A model generated the notes under the pieces. The model made no database searches. It was given only the letters and a program-made list of their open reading frames with translations, and was not told where the DNA came from. The position numbers and the translations under genes were made by a program. A stretch of 64,000 nt of DNA from Flaviramulus_B aquimarinus (GTDB lineage Bacteria > Bacteroidota > Bacteroidia > Flavobacteriales > Flavobacteriaceae). Position 1 is the stretch's first letter, and every line of letters begins with the position of its first letter. Shown here one piece after another: positions 44,087 through 53,887 of the stretch. The stretch covers positions 62,001 through 126,000 of the forward strand of contig NZ_BAABJH010000007.1 of NCBI RefSeq assembly GCF_039543205.1, given 5' to 3'.

Positions 44087-45379
44087 TTGAGGACAAAACA
44101 CATTCATACTTTCGAGGATATCGAAAATTTTAAGAATCAGCTACTGAGTTGGGCACAGCAATTTGATGATGTGGTTTGGCTAGATTCAAATAATTACCAT
44201 CAAAAATATTCTAGTTACGATGCCGTTTTAGCAGCAGATGCGTTTACATGCATTCAAACAGATTACAATCAGGGGTTTGAAAAACTTAAAGAATATCAAA
44301 CTATTACTAAAGATTGGATTTTCGGTTATTTAGCTTATGATTTAAAGAACGATGTTGAGGATTTAAAATCTACTAATTATGATGCTTTAAGCTTTCCCGA
44401 TTTATATTTTTTTCAACCTAAAAAGTTGTTTTTATTAAAAGGAAATCAAGTTGAAATTAAATATTTAAATTGTGTTGATGATGAATTAGAAACCGATTTA
44501 ATTCAGATTAATAATTTAGAAGATGAGTCTCGCGATCATTTATGCAGTGCTATAAAAATAAAACTCCGCATTCATAAAGATGAATATTTTGATAAAGTAA
44601 ATACCATGCTTGCTCATATTCATCGAGGCGATATTTATGAGGCTAATTTTTGCCAAGAGTTTTTTGCCGAAAACACCTGTATAAATCCTCTTGAAACCTA
44701 TAAAAAGCTCAACACCATATCCAAACCACCATTAGCGTCTTTTGTTAAGTTACAAGACAAATATGTTTTGAGTGCTTCACCAGAGCGTTATATTAAAAAA
44801 GTGGGTAATACTATAATTTCGCAACCCATAAAAGGCACGGCAAAACGTTCGGAAAATAAGGCAGAAGATAATCAGCTAAAAACAGATTTATCAAAGGACC
44901 AAAAGGAGCGTAGCGAAAACATTATGATTGTTGATTTGGTACGTAATGATTTATCAAAAACGGCATTAAAAGGTAGTGTAAAGGTTGAAGAGTTATGTAA
45001 GGTTTACACCTTTGATCAAGTACATCAAATGATTTCTACGGTTACTTCAAAAGTAGAACCAGAAACACATGCGGTTGATATTATAAAAAGTACTTTCCCT
45101 ATGGGTAGTATGACAGGCGCTCCAAAAATTTCAGCAATGAAAATTATTGAAGATTTAGAAGAAACAAAGCGTGGTGTGTATTCAGGAGCTATTGGCTATT
45201 TTTCTCCAGAAGGAGATTTTGATTTCAATGTTGTAATCAGGAGTATTCTCTATAACGAAAGCAATCAATATGTGTCTTATTCCGTTGGTGGTGCTATTAC
45301 GGCCAAAAGTAATCCGTTAAAAGAGTACGAGGAGTGTTTGGTTAAAGCTAAAGCCATGCGAGAAGTTTTGGAGGGTTAG
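44087..45379 (+). CDS. pabB: Anthranilate/aminodeoxychorismate synthase component I
   Basis: This 430-residue chorismate-using enzyme starts with TTG at 44087 (RTKHIHTFEDIENF). The core reads YEANFCQEFFAENT, KLQDKYVLSASPERYIKK, ISQPIKGTAKRS and TFPMGSMTGAPKISAMKIIEDLE, followed by RGVYSGAIGYF. The arrangement fits PabB more than TrpE; no pabA or pabC is next to it. The product leads to 4-aminobenzoate and folate. It is followed by tilS after 74 bases. Confidence 0.88.
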   Translation: MRTKHIHTFEDIENFKNQLLSWAQQFDDVVWLDSNNYHQKYSSYDAVLAADAFTCIQTDYNQGFEKLKEYQTITKDWIFGYLAYDLKNDVEDLKSTNYDALSFPDLYFFQPKKLFLLKGNQVEIKYLNCVDDELETDLIQINNLEDESRDHLCSAIKIKLRIHKDEYFDKVNTMLAHIHRGDIYEANFCQEFFAENTCINPLETYKKLNTISKPPLASFVKLQDKYVLSASPERYIKKVGNTIISQPIKGTAKRSENKAEDNQLKTDLSKDQKERSENIMIVDLVRNDLSKTALKGSVKVEELCKVYTFDQVHQMISTVTSKVEPETHAVDIIKSTFPMGSMTGAPKISAMKIIEDLEETKRGVYSGAIGYFSPEGDFDFNVVIRSILYNESNQYVSYSVGGAITAKSNPLKEYEECLVKAKAMREVLEG

Positions 45380-45453
45380 ACTATTTCAGTAGTATGGTGT
45401 TCAGGAAAACTTTGTGTCTTTGCGGCTTTGCGAGATTAAAATAAAACTTAACT

Positions 45454-46770
45454 TTGAGCGTGCTTAAAATTCTAGAAAAACATATCAATAAAAAGCTGTC
45501 TTTTTTAAAAGAAAGCAAACTCCTCATCGCCATTTCCGGGGGCATTGATAGTGTGGTTTTAACATATTTATGCAAAGAATTAAAACTTGATATATCACTA
45601 GCCCATTGTAATTTTAGCTTACGAGGACAAGAAAGTGATGCCGACGAAGATTTTGTATTGCAATTAGCAGAAGATTTAGATTTAGAAGTTTTTGTACAAC
45701 GTTTTGATACCGAGCAATATGCTGAAGGTAATAAGCAGTCTATCCAAATGGCAGCACGCGAATTACGATACAATTGGTTTAGTGATTTAGCAGAACAATT
45801 ACAGTTTGATTATATCTTAACCGCGCATCATGCCGATGATAATTTGGAAACTTTTCTAATTAATTTTACTAGGGGAACTGGATTGGAAGGTTTAACAGGG
45901 ATTCCAGAAGTTAATAGCGTTTTTGTACGCCCGTTATTACCATTTTCAAGTGAAGACATAGAAACTCATGCTAAAGAAAATAAGATTAAATGGCGAGATG
46001 ATAGTAGTAACAAATCGGTCAAATACCTAAGGAATAAATTGCGTCATGAAGTCATTCCGATATTAAAAGAAATCAATCCAAGTTTGTTACAAAGCTTTCA
46101 ATCTACTTTAAATAACTTAAACGATACCGCTGATATTGTTGAAGAAAGCACAAATGCCGTTTTAAAAAGAGCTATTGAAACTATAGATGATAACCATATA
46201 GCGTTTAAAATTTCTGAATTTAAAAAAGTAAACAACCCCAAAGCCTATTTATTTGAAGTTTTTAAAGACTACGGATTTACCGAATGGCAAGACGTTTTAA
46301 ATTTATTGGATGCAGAAACAGGCAAACAAGTGTATTCATCAACACACCGTTTAATTAAAAATAGAGCACATTTACTTTTAAGTGAAATTAATTCAGGAGT
46401 AAATAAAACCATTTCTGTTTTAGAAGAAGAAAAGCAAGTTGAAACCCCTTTTGGGACGTTGTTTTTTGATGAAGCTGACGCTATTTTTGGAAACCGAAGC
46501 AACATTATTTTTGTTGATAAAATGCTATTGAAATTTCCATTAACCATTAGAAAATATAGCGAAGGCGATGTGCTTTATCCGTTAGGAATGACAGGGAAAA
46601 AGAAAGTGAGTAAATACTTTAAAGATGAAAAACTCTCGCTATTAGATAAAGAAAACACATGGTTATTATGCTCTGGAAATGATGTTGTTTGGGTGATTAA
46701 TAGAAGAGCAGATAACCGTTTTAGAGTAACAGAAAACACGAAGCAAATCCTGAAAATTGAATTAAAATAA
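45454..46770 (+). CDS. tilS: tRNA(Ile)-lysidine synthase
   Basis: This 438-residue enzyme makes lysidine at C34 of tRNA-Ile, which turns CAU into an AUA-reading anticodon. The PP-loop ISGGIDSVVL (about residues 28-37) is present. AARELRYNWFSDLAEQLQFDYILTAHHADDNLETFL and RNKLRHEVIPILKEINP are typical. The C-terminal substrate domain ends PLGMTGKKKVSKYFKDEKLS. It starts with TTG at 45454. The gene is essential in most bacteria. Confidence 0.95.
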   Translation: MSVLKILEKHINKKLSFLKESKLLIAISGGIDSVVLTYLCKELKLDISLAHCNFSLRGQESDADEDFVLQLAEDLDLEVFVQRFDTEQYAEGNKQSIQMAARELRYNWFSDLAEQLQFDYILTAHHADDNLETFLINFTRGTGLEGLTGIPEVNSVFVRPLLPFSSEDIETHAKENKIKWRDDSSNKSVKYLRNKLRHEVIPILKEINPSLLQSFQSTLNNLNDTADIVEESTNAVLKRAIETIDDNHIAFKISEFKKVNNPKAYLFEVFKDYGFTEWQDVLNLLDAETGKQVYSSTHRLIKNRAHLLLSEINSGVNKTISVLEEEKQVETPFGTLFFDEADAIFGNRSNIIFVDKMLLKFPLTIRKYSEGDVLYPLGMTGKKKVSKYFKDEKLSLLDKENTWLLCSGNDVVWVINRRADNRFRVTENTKQILKIELK

Positions 46771-46972
46771 AACTGTCACACTGAGCAGGCAAGAATCCAC
46801 TATATAGGGGATAACTTTAAATGAAAAAACGAATGTCACACTGAGCTTGTCGAAGTGTCTCATTAAGCGAGATTAAAATAACTTTGTCATTCCGCACGTG
46901 ATGCGGAATCCACAAAAAACGAATAACACTGTCATGCTGAGCGTAGTCGAAGCATCTCATTAAACTTATAAC
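46771..46972 (+). repeat. Cluster of GTCA-type intergenic repeats
   Basis: Four related units occur in the tilS-ade gap, starting near 46772, 46834, 46887 and 46929. They open TGTCA and share CTGAGC...GTCGAAG...TCTCAT or TTCCGCACGTGATGCGGAATCC cores. One core, GCACGTGATGC, is palindromic. Such elements are frequent in Bacteroidota intergenic DNA. No coding role is seen. Confidence 0.65.
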
Positions 46973-48610
46973 TTGAAACTACAAGGTAACATAGTCGACA
47001 TACAAAACAAACGCATTTATAAAGGCGAAATTACTTTTGAAAATGGTAAAATTCTATCCATTCAAGAGAAAACACATGATGTAAACCATTATATTCTTCC
47101 TGGTTTTGTAGATGCCCATATCCATATAGAAAGCTCGATGCTTGTTCCGAGTGAATTTGCAAGATTAGCAGTTAAGCATGGCACAGTTGCAACAGTTTCA
47201 GACCCGCATGAAATAGCCAACGTATTAGGAATAGAAGGTGTTGAGTTTATGATTCAAAACGGAAAAGAAGTACCGTTTAAATTCAATTTTGGAGCACCAT
47301 CCTGTGTGCCAGCTACAAACTTTGAATCTGCAGGCGCTGTAATTGATTCAAAGGGAATAAAATCACTTCTAGAAAATCCAGATATCAAATATCTAGCAGA
47401 AATGATGAATTACCCGGGTGTACTTTTTGATGACGATGAGGTCATGAAAAAAATAGCTTGGGCAAAACACTATAACAAGCCTGTAGATGGTCATGCTCCA
47501 GGATTAAGAGGTGATGCTGTTTCAAGATACATTAATGCTGGAATCTCCACAGATCACGAATGTTTTACTTATGAAGAAGCTTTGGAGAAACTTCAAAAAG
47601 GCATGAAAATTCTAATTAGAGAAGGTAGTGCTGCCAAAAACTTTGAAGCGTTAATTGATTTGCTACCAGAACATTTTGAAAGCATGATGTTTTGTAGTGA
47701 TGATAAACACCCAGATGATTTGATTGTCGGGCACATTAATCAGTTATGTGAAAGAGCGGTAGCAAAAGGAATTGATGTTTTTAAAGTATTACAGGTAGCT
47801 TGTATAAATCCAACAAACCATTATAATTTAGATGTTGGTTTATTACAAGAAGGTGATGCAGCAGATTTTATTATTGTTGAAGATTTAAAAGCATTTAAAA
47901 CGCTTCAAACCTATATAAATGGCGAATTGGTTTTTGATAAAGGAACATCTTTAATAAAGCAAGTGCCTTTTGAGAACCTAAATAATTTCAATTGTAATAA
48001 AAAAGAAGCCTCAGATTTTAGAGTAACATCTTCAGTATCACAAATTAGAGTTATTGAAGCATTAGAAGGTCAGTTGGTTACAAACGAATTGATTGAAGCG
48101 GCAAAAATTGAAAACGGAAATCTCGTTTCGAATACAGAAACCGATATTTTGAAAATGACTGTGGTTAATCGCTATCATCCCGATAGCGATCGGGATCAAA
48201 AACCTGCTATAGCGTTTATTAAAAATTTTGGATTAAAAGAAGGTTCTATCGCATCATCAGTAGGTCACGATTCGCATAATATTATAGCAGTTGGTGTCTC
48301 GGACGACGCTATTTGTAAAGCTGTGAATCTAATCATAGAAAATAAAGGGGGTATTTGTGCAATTTCCAATTCAGAAGAAAAAATAGTGCCACTTCCCGTA
48401 GCTGGAATCATGAGCGATAAAGATGGACAAACCATAGGAAAACAATACGCAGAACTTGATAAAATAGCTAAAGCATTAGGGAGTAAATTGTATGCGCCCT
48501 ATATGACACTATCGTTTATGGCTTTATTAGTTATCCCATCCCTTAAATTAAGTGATAAAGGATTGTTCGATGGCAATACATTTAAGTTTACACCTCTAGA
48601 GCTTGAGTGA
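46973..48610 (+). CDS. ade: Adenine deaminase
   Basis: This 545-residue metal-dependent hydrolase converts adenine to hypoxanthine and ammonia. Metal ligands are in GFVDAHIHIESSM and VDGHAPGLRG; STDHECFTYEEA and MMFCSDDKHPDDL follow. The start is TTG at 46973. At about residues 403-409 the palindrome ATCCCGAT-AGCG-ATCGGGAT interrupts a usual family stretch, adding PDSDRD in frame between NRYH and QKPAIAFIKNFG. The active site is untouched. Confidence 0.94.
   Translation: MKLQGNIVDIQNKRIYKGEITFENGKILSIQEKTHDVNHYILPGFVDAHIHIESSMLVPSEFARLAVKHGTVATVSDPHEIANVLGIEGVEFMIQNGKEVPFKFNFGAPSCVPATNFESAGAVIDSKGIKSLLENPDIKYLAEMMNYPGVLFDDDEVMKKIAWAKHYNKPVDGHAPGLRGDAVSRYINAGISTDHECFTYEEALEKLQKGMKILIREGSAAKNFEALIDLLPEHFESMMFCSDDKHPDDLIVGHINQLCERAVAKGIDVFKVLQVACINPTNHYNLDVGLLQEGDAADFIIVEDLKAFKTLQTYINGELVFDKGTSLIKQVPFENLNNFNCNKKEASDFRVTSSVSQIRVIEALEGQLVTNELIEAAKIENGNLVSNTETDILKMTVVNRYHPDSDRDQKPAIAFIKNFGLKEGSIASSVGHDSHNIIAVGVSDDAICKAVNLIIENKGGICAISNSEEKIVPLPVAGIMSDKDGQTIGKQYAELDKIAKALGSKLYAPYMTLSFMALLVIPSLKLSDKGLFDGNTFKFTPLELE
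48177..48196 (+). repeat. Palindrome inserted in ade coding sequence
   Basis: ATCCCGAT and ATCGGGAT are exact complements around AGCG. The family normally lacks these residues here, and the same CCCGAT-type palindrome is known in Bacteroidota intergenic DNA, so an in-frame insertion is likely. Confidence 0.55.
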
Positions 48611-48648
48611 GCCTGATAATTATTAACTAACAACTACTAACTGAATAC

Positions 48649-49614
48649 ATGCCAATAATAGAATCAACTTACAAACCACGTTTTTATTTTAAAAACGGAT
48701 TCATATCAACCGTATATTCGGGTTTAGTAAGACGGGTTTCATTGAAACAAGAACGTGAACGCATCATATTAAAAGATGAAGATTTTTTAGATTTAGATTG
48801 GAGTTTTGCTAAGGTTAAAAGCGATAAGCTTATCATTTTATTGCATGGTTTGGAAGGAAACGGACAGCGACCTTATATGACGGGAACTGCAAAGCTATTT
48901 AATGAAAATGATATTGATGCCGTTTGTGTAAACTTTAGAGGTTGTAGTGGAGAAGATAACTTGAAGTATTACAGTTACCATTCAGGAGCTACAGGAGATT
49001 TAGAAGAAATAATTAATCATGTAGTTTCAAATAAAAAATATTCAAAAATTTATTTAAAAGGCATTAGTCTTGGCGCAAACATTATTCTCAAATACTTAGG
49101 AGAACGGCATATTGTTCCTGCTCAAATTAAAGCAGCAATTGCTGTTTCTGTACCGTGTTACCTAATGGGTTCAGCCAAGGAATTACATACGTTTAAAAAC
49201 AAGTTATATCATGACAGATTTTTAAAACACTTAGTAAGTAAGTTAAAAGCAAAGCAAAAGCGTTTTCCAGAATTATTAAGTAATGAAAAACTAAATTCAA
49301 TAAAAACCTTAACAAGTTTTGATAATATATATACCTCAAAAGCACATGGTTTTGAAGATGCTTTAGACTATTATTTTAGATGTAGTAGTTTGCAGTTTCT
49401 ATCAAACATAAAAACACCAACCCTTATTATTAATGCTTTAAATGATTCATTTTTATCTCCAGAATGCTTTCCGGTAAAAGAAGCTAAAAGTAGTTCAAAT
49501 TTACATTTAGAAATGCCTAACCATGGTGGGCATGCTGGCTTTATTGATAAAAAGAATGTGTACTATAATGAAAAACGCGCATTAGAGTTTATAAATAACG
49601 TGAGTTCGATATAA
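48649..49614 (+). CDS. Alpha/beta hydrolase, YheT-like
   Basis: This 321-residue hydrolase has LIILLHGLEGNGQRPYMTG with the oxyanion region and ICLKGISLGANIILKYLGE-like sequence at the nucleophile (GxSxG in KGISLGAN). The Asp is in TLIINALNDSFLSPE and the His in MPNHGGHAGF. It belongs to the YheT/EMB8 branch, whose substrates are mostly unknown esters or lipids. It is 38 bases from ade and probably cotranscribed. Confidence 0.9.
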   Translation: MPIIESTYKPRFYFKNGFISTVYSGLVRRVSLKQERERIILKDEDFLDLDWSFAKVKSDKLIILLHGLEGNGQRPYMTGTAKLFNENDIDAVCVNFRGCSGEDNLKYYSYHSGATGDLEEIINHVVSNKKYSKIYLKGISLGANIILKYLGERHIVPAQIKAAIAVSVPCYLMGSAKELHTFKNKLYHDRFLKHLVSKLKAKQKRFPELLSNEKLNSIKTLTSFDNIYTSKAHGFEDALDYYFRCSSLQFLSNIKTPTLIINALNDSFLSPECFPVKEAKSSSNLHLEMPNHGGHAGFIDKKNVYYNEKRALEFINNVSSI

Positions 49615-49654
49615 ATTTTAATGAATGATTTGTATGTAGCGTAGAAAAACAGTC

Positions 49655-49737
49655 TTTTGTCATGTCGACAGAACAAAGTATGAGTGACCAGACATCTCAG
49701 AAAGATAAGATTCCTCCATGGTCCTGGTTTGGATGAC
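49655..49737 (+). repeat. GTCA-type intergenic repeat
   Basis: TTTTGTCATGTCGACAGAAC, then GACATCTCAGAAAGATAAGATTCC and later TGGATGACAA resemble the GTCA...ATCTC repeats at 46771-46972. It is a single degenerate copy. Confidence 0.45.
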
Positions 49738-49813
49738 AATTTTTCTTTGTTAAAAGAATTAAATGTTTGATAACTAGATGGTAACATGTCAAATTTACAT
49801 TAAATAATAATGA

Positions 49814-51283
49814 CTAGTTTTTCAAACTCTCAGGAAAGCCTTCAATAACAATATTCCACAATTCAGGAAGTACAAAATATACAAATAGTGTTAGAATTAT
49901 TATCGAAATAATGTTCATAACAATCCCTTTACGTACCATATCAGGAATTCGTAAATATCCAGAGCCAAAAACAACAGCATTTGGAGGTGTAGCAACGGGT
50001 AACATAAAGGCACAAGAGGCAGCCACAGCAGCACCCACCATTAAAATAAAAGGATGAATGTCAATAGTTAAAGCCATTGGTGCTAAAACAGGTAAAAGCA
50101 TGGCGGTTGTTGCTAAATTAGATGTTATTTCAGTTAAAAAATTAACCGCAGCAATCAGCAATAAAATTAAAATAATAGTGCTTACTCCAGCAAGCGTTGT
50201 CATTTGATTTCCAATCCATGATGCTAATCCACTAGACTCAAAACCTTTGGCTAGAGCCATGCCACCACCAAATAAAAGAATAATGCCCCAAGGCAAATTT
50301 GTAGTGTCCTGCCAAGAGATTATTTTTTTATGCTTTGTTTTGGATGGAATTAAAAATAAGATCAAAGCGAACAAAATAGCAATAATAGTATCATCAATTT
50401 GAGGAACTATTTTTTTCAATAAGAATGAACGTGTAATCCAGCAAAATGCTGTAGCAGCAAAAACAATAGCAACCGTTTTTTCTTCGTAAGTCATTTTTCC
50501 AAGGGCTTTTAACAAGCGTTTTATTTCTTGTTTACCGCCAGGGAATTCTTTTTGCTTAAAAGAAAATGCAAATGATGTCAAATATTTCCAGCATATAATC
50601 AATAGGATAATAGAAATCGGAAACCCAAAAATAAACCATTGTGAAAACGTAATTTCATAACCATACGTTTCAGATAGGATACCCGCTAAAACTAAATTTG
50701 GTGGTGTGCCGATTAAAGTTGAAATACCACCAATAGAAGCACTGTATGCTATGGCAAGCATCAAGGCTTTGCCGAAAATTAAATTCTCATCTTCGTCGGT
50801 TTTAGGATTGTCTTTGAGTTGCTTGATTATGGCAATACCAATAGGAAGCATCATAACTGAAGTGGCTGTGTTTGATATCCACATAGATAAAAACGCAGTA
50901 GCTACCATAAAACCTAAAATAATTTTTTGAACGTTAGAACCAATAATATTAATGATATTAAGAGCAATACGTTTATGTAAATTCCACTTTTCAATAGCTA
51001 TGGCAATAATAAAACCACCCAAGTATAAAAACACAAATTTATGTCCAAAAGAAGCAGTGGTGGAGCCAATATTTAAACTTCCCGAAAGCGGAAATAAAAC
51101 AATAGGCAATAATGCTGTTGCTGCTATGGGGATAGCCTCGGTAATCCACCAAACAGCTATCCAAGCAGTTGATGCTAAAATACCATTGGCTTCATCTGAT
51201 AAGCCTTCAGGAGTAAAAAATAATCGAATTAATATAAATAGCAAAGGACCTAGTAATAATCCAATGCGTTTTGAATTGATCAT
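49814..51283 (-). CDS. DASS/SLC13-family anion symporter
   Basis: This 489-residue membrane protein is a sodium-coupled anion transporter. Both re-entrant hairpin motifs are seen: WISNTATSVMMLPIG and EITSNLATTAMLLPV, together with the GGISTLIGTPPN start of the first half. About 11-12 membrane segments are visible. The family moves dicarboxylates, citrate or sulfate; the substrate cannot be named. It is divergent from the YdeP-like gene at the left edge of the nitrate region. Confidence 0.88.
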   Translation of the reverse strand: MINSKRIGLLLGPLLFILIRLFFTPEGLSDEANGILASTAWIAVWWITEAIPIAATALLPIVLFPLSGSLNIGSTTASFGHKFVFLYLGGFIIAIAIEKWNLHKRIALNIINIIGSNVQKIILGFMVATAFLSMWISNTATSVMMLPIGIAIIKQLKDNPKTDEDENLIFGKALMLAIAYSASIGGISTLIGTPPNLVLAGILSETYGYEITFSQWFIFGFPISIILLIICWKYLTSFAFSFKQKEFPGGKQEIKRLLKALGKMTYEEKTVAIVFAATAFCWITRSFLLKKIVPQIDDTIIAILFALILFLIPSKTKHKKIISWQDTTNLPWGIILLFGGGMALAKGFESSGLASWIGNQMTTLAGVSTIILILLLIAAVNFLTEITSNLATTAMLLPVLAPMALTIDIHPFILMVGAAVAASCAFMLPVATPPNAVVFGSGYLRIPDMVRKGIVMNIISIIILTLFVYFVLPELWNIVIEGFPESLKN

Positions 51284-51435
51284 GCAGCAATTTTAAAGTA
51301 GTTCAACCCTTAAAAATAGTTTTTTATTTCATTTTATGGACAAAATAAAAATTGTTTTATATCATTAAAAACATCCTTTTATTATCTTCTAAAAGGTTAT
51401 TTTTATGCTAAATAAATGTAAGATTAAACTAATAA

Positions 51436-53730
51436 ATGGGTAAATCATCAATAGATAAAGCATTAACTCCAGAAAAGTTTGAAAATTTAAAAACCAAAAA
51501 ACCACCTAAAAACAGTGTGGGTTTTGGAGGGATTAAGGCTACGCTTAATCAAGTTTCAAAATACATGAATCCTGCCGATGCTTTAAAACTTTCTTTTAAA
51601 ATAAATCAAAAAGGCGGTTTTGATTGCCCGGGCTGTGCATGGCCAGATCCTGATGATGAACGATCTTCGCTTGGAGAGTTTTGTGAAAACGGTATTAAAG
51701 CTATTGCCGAAGAAGCTCAAAACAAAACCATTGGAACTGATTTTTTTGCAAAATATGCTGTAGATGAATTAGCAAGTTGGACTGATTTTAAAATTGGTAA
51801 ATCGGGCCGTTTGGCAGAGCCTATGTTTCTTCCAGAAGGCGCAACACATTATCAACCCATATCTTGGGAAGATGCTTTTAAAAAAGTAGGCAAACATTTA
51901 AACGCTTTAAATCATCCAGATGAAGCCGTGTTTTATACTTCAGGGAGAACGACAAATGAAGCTGCATTTCTATATCAATTGTTTGTTAGGGAGTTTGGTA
52001 CAGCCAATTTACCCGATTGCTCAAACATGTGTCATGAAGCAAGCGGAAGTGCGCTATCTGAAACCTTAGGGATAGGCAAAGGCTCAGTAACATTAGATGA
52101 TTTGTATAAAGCAGAGGTCGTTATGGTGGTGGGACAAAACCCCGCAACTAACCATCCTAGAATGCTCACTGCTTTAGAAAAAACTAAAAAGAACGGCGGT
52201 AAAATAATAGCAGTAAATCCACTACCAGAAGCGGGATTAATAAAGTTTACCAATCCACAAAATCCAATAAAATTAATAACAGGAGGCACGCAAATAGCAG
52301 ATGTTTTTGTGCCAATAAATATTAATGGTGACGTTGCTTTTTTTAAAGCCATACTTTTAAAATTATTAGAGCAAGAAGAAATTCAAGGTAATGTATTAGA
52401 TAAGGAGTTTATTGAAACACATACAAGTGGCTATGATGCCTTTATTTCAGATTTAAAAAGACATAGTTTTGATGAATGCCTTAAAGCTTCAGGTGTTTCA
52501 AAAGACATATTTAAGGAAGTGTTTGACTTAATTTTAAACAACAAAAAAATTATTATTTGTTGGGCCATGGGCTTAACGCAGCATGAAAACGCCGTTGATA
52601 ATATTCGTGAATTAGTAAATCTACTATTACTAAAAGGAAGTATAGGAAAAGAAGGCGCAGGAACGTGTCCGGTGCGCGGGCATTCCAATGTACAAGGCGA
52701 TAGAACAGTTGGTATTTGGGAATCAGCACCACAAGCTTTTTTAGATAAAATAGAAGCCAAATACGGTTTTAAGCCTACAACCAAACATGGCTATTCCGTT
52801 ATAGACGCCATTAAGGCGATGTATGATAAAAAAGCGAAAGTGTTTTTTGGATTAGGCGGTAATTTTATTTCGGCAGTTCCAGATACGAGCTATTCGGCTC
52901 AAGCATTAGCAAATTGTAATTTAACAGTTCATGTAAGTACAAAATTAAACCGATCGCACTTGGTTACAGGAAAAGAAGCGTTGATTTTGCCATGTTTAGG
53001 ACGAACCGAAAAAGACTATCAAAAAACAGGGTTACAAACTCAAAGCGTAGAAAACTCAATGGGTGTGATATCCTCAACCAAAGGGATTTTAGAACCCTGC
53101 TCAGAAAAATTATTAAGTGAGGTTGCTGTAGTTTGTGGTATAGCAAATGCGACTTTAAAAGCACGCTCTCGAGTTAATTGGTTGACTTATAGAAACGATT
53201 ATAATTTAGTTCGCGATGATATTGAAGAAGTCGTTTCAGGATTTGAAAATTATAATAAACGGTTAAAGAATCCATCAGGTTTTTATTTGCCAAACGGTGC
53301 TCGAGTCAGAGAATTTAAAACCAAAACAGGAAAAGCGAATTTTTCCATTAATAAGCTCCCAGAATGGCAACTTAAAGCTGACGAACTAATCATGATGACC
53401 ATACGTAGTCATGACCAATTTAACACCACTATTTATGGCTTAGATGATAGATATCGTGGCGTTTTTAATGAACGACGTGTCATTTTTATGAATAAAGAAG
53501 ATATGAAAGTTCGTCATTTAAAAGAACACGATGTTGTAAATTTAAAGTCAGAATATAACCATACCATTCGTAAAGCCAATAACTTCAAGGTCGTAGGCTA
53601 TGATATTCCAAAAAACTGTTGTGCAACCTATTTTCCAGAAACTAATGTCTTAGTGCCACTTGATAGTTTTGCGCACACCGCTAAAACACCAGCTTCAAAA
53701 AGCGTGAAAATTACGATTGAAAAGCTTTAA
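51436..53730 (+). CDS. FdhF/YdeP-family molybdopterin oxidoreductase
   Basis: This 764-residue protein belongs to the DMSO-reductase superfamily. An N-terminal CxxC pair (FDCPGCAWPD, about residues 54-61) stands where classic members bind a 4Fe-4S cluster. NLPDCSNMCHEASGSAL and VVGQNPATNHPRML follow in the core, then CPVRGHSNVQGDRTVGIWE and FGLGGNF. The YdeP branch lacks a proven substrate; it is often called a formate dehydrogenase-like or acid-stress protein. Its neighbours here are nirB, nirD and a transporter, so a nitrogen role is possible. Confidence 0.85.
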   Translation: MGKSSIDKALTPEKFENLKTKKPPKNSVGFGGIKATLNQVSKYMNPADALKLSFKINQKGGFDCPGCAWPDPDDERSSLGEFCENGIKAIAEEAQNKTIGTDFFAKYAVDELASWTDFKIGKSGRLAEPMFLPEGATHYQPISWEDAFKKVGKHLNALNHPDEAVFYTSGRTTNEAAFLYQLFVREFGTANLPDCSNMCHEASGSALSETLGIGKGSVTLDDLYKAEVVMVVGQNPATNHPRMLTALEKTKKNGGKIIAVNPLPEAGLIKFTNPQNPIKLITGGTQIADVFVPININGDVAFFKAILLKLLEQEEIQGNVLDKEFIETHTSGYDAFISDLKRHSFDECLKASGVSKDIFKEVFDLILNNKKIIICWAMGLTQHENAVDNIRELVNLLLLKGSIGKEGAGTCPVRGHSNVQGDRTVGIWESAPQAFLDKIEAKYGFKPTTKHGYSVIDAIKAMYDKKAKVFFGLGGNFISAVPDTSYSAQALANCNLTVHVSTKLNRSHLVTGKEALILPCLGRTEKDYQKTGLQTQSVENSMGVISSTKGILEPCSEKLLSEVAVVCGIANATLKARSRVNWLTYRNDYNLVRDDIEEVVSGFENYNKRLKNPSGFYLPNGARVREFKTKTGKANFSINKLPEWQLKADELIMMTIRSHDQFNTTIYGLDDRYRGVFNERRVIFMNKEDMKVRHLKEHDVVNLKSEYNHTIRKANNFKVVGYDIPKNCCATYFPETNVLVPLDSFAHTAKTPASKSVKITIEKL

Positions 53731-53815
53731 GATTTCAGTAAAAACTAAACCTTTAATTTTTCTAATAATCAATTTTTCTTATTGCAATTTGTGAAATTGA
53801 CAATAATAAGGGTTC

Positions 53816-53884
53816 TACGTAAGTTTCTTAGTTTTGAATACATAAAAATACGTATAAATACTTAGTTTTGTGTTTAAATACGTA
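53816..53884 (+). promoter_or_regulatory. TACGTA sites upstream of nirB
   Basis: TACGTA palindromes lie at 53816-53821, 53849-53854 and 53879-53884, with spacings of 33 and 30 bases. TAGTTTTG (53863-53870) fits the -7 consensus. No good -33 box is seen, as expected for an activator-dependent promoter. Confidence 0.5.
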
Positions 53885-53887
53885 ATT

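Noticed and set aside
46771..46972. CRISPR array
   Set aside because: The repeats are degenerate and unevenly spaced with no cas genes.
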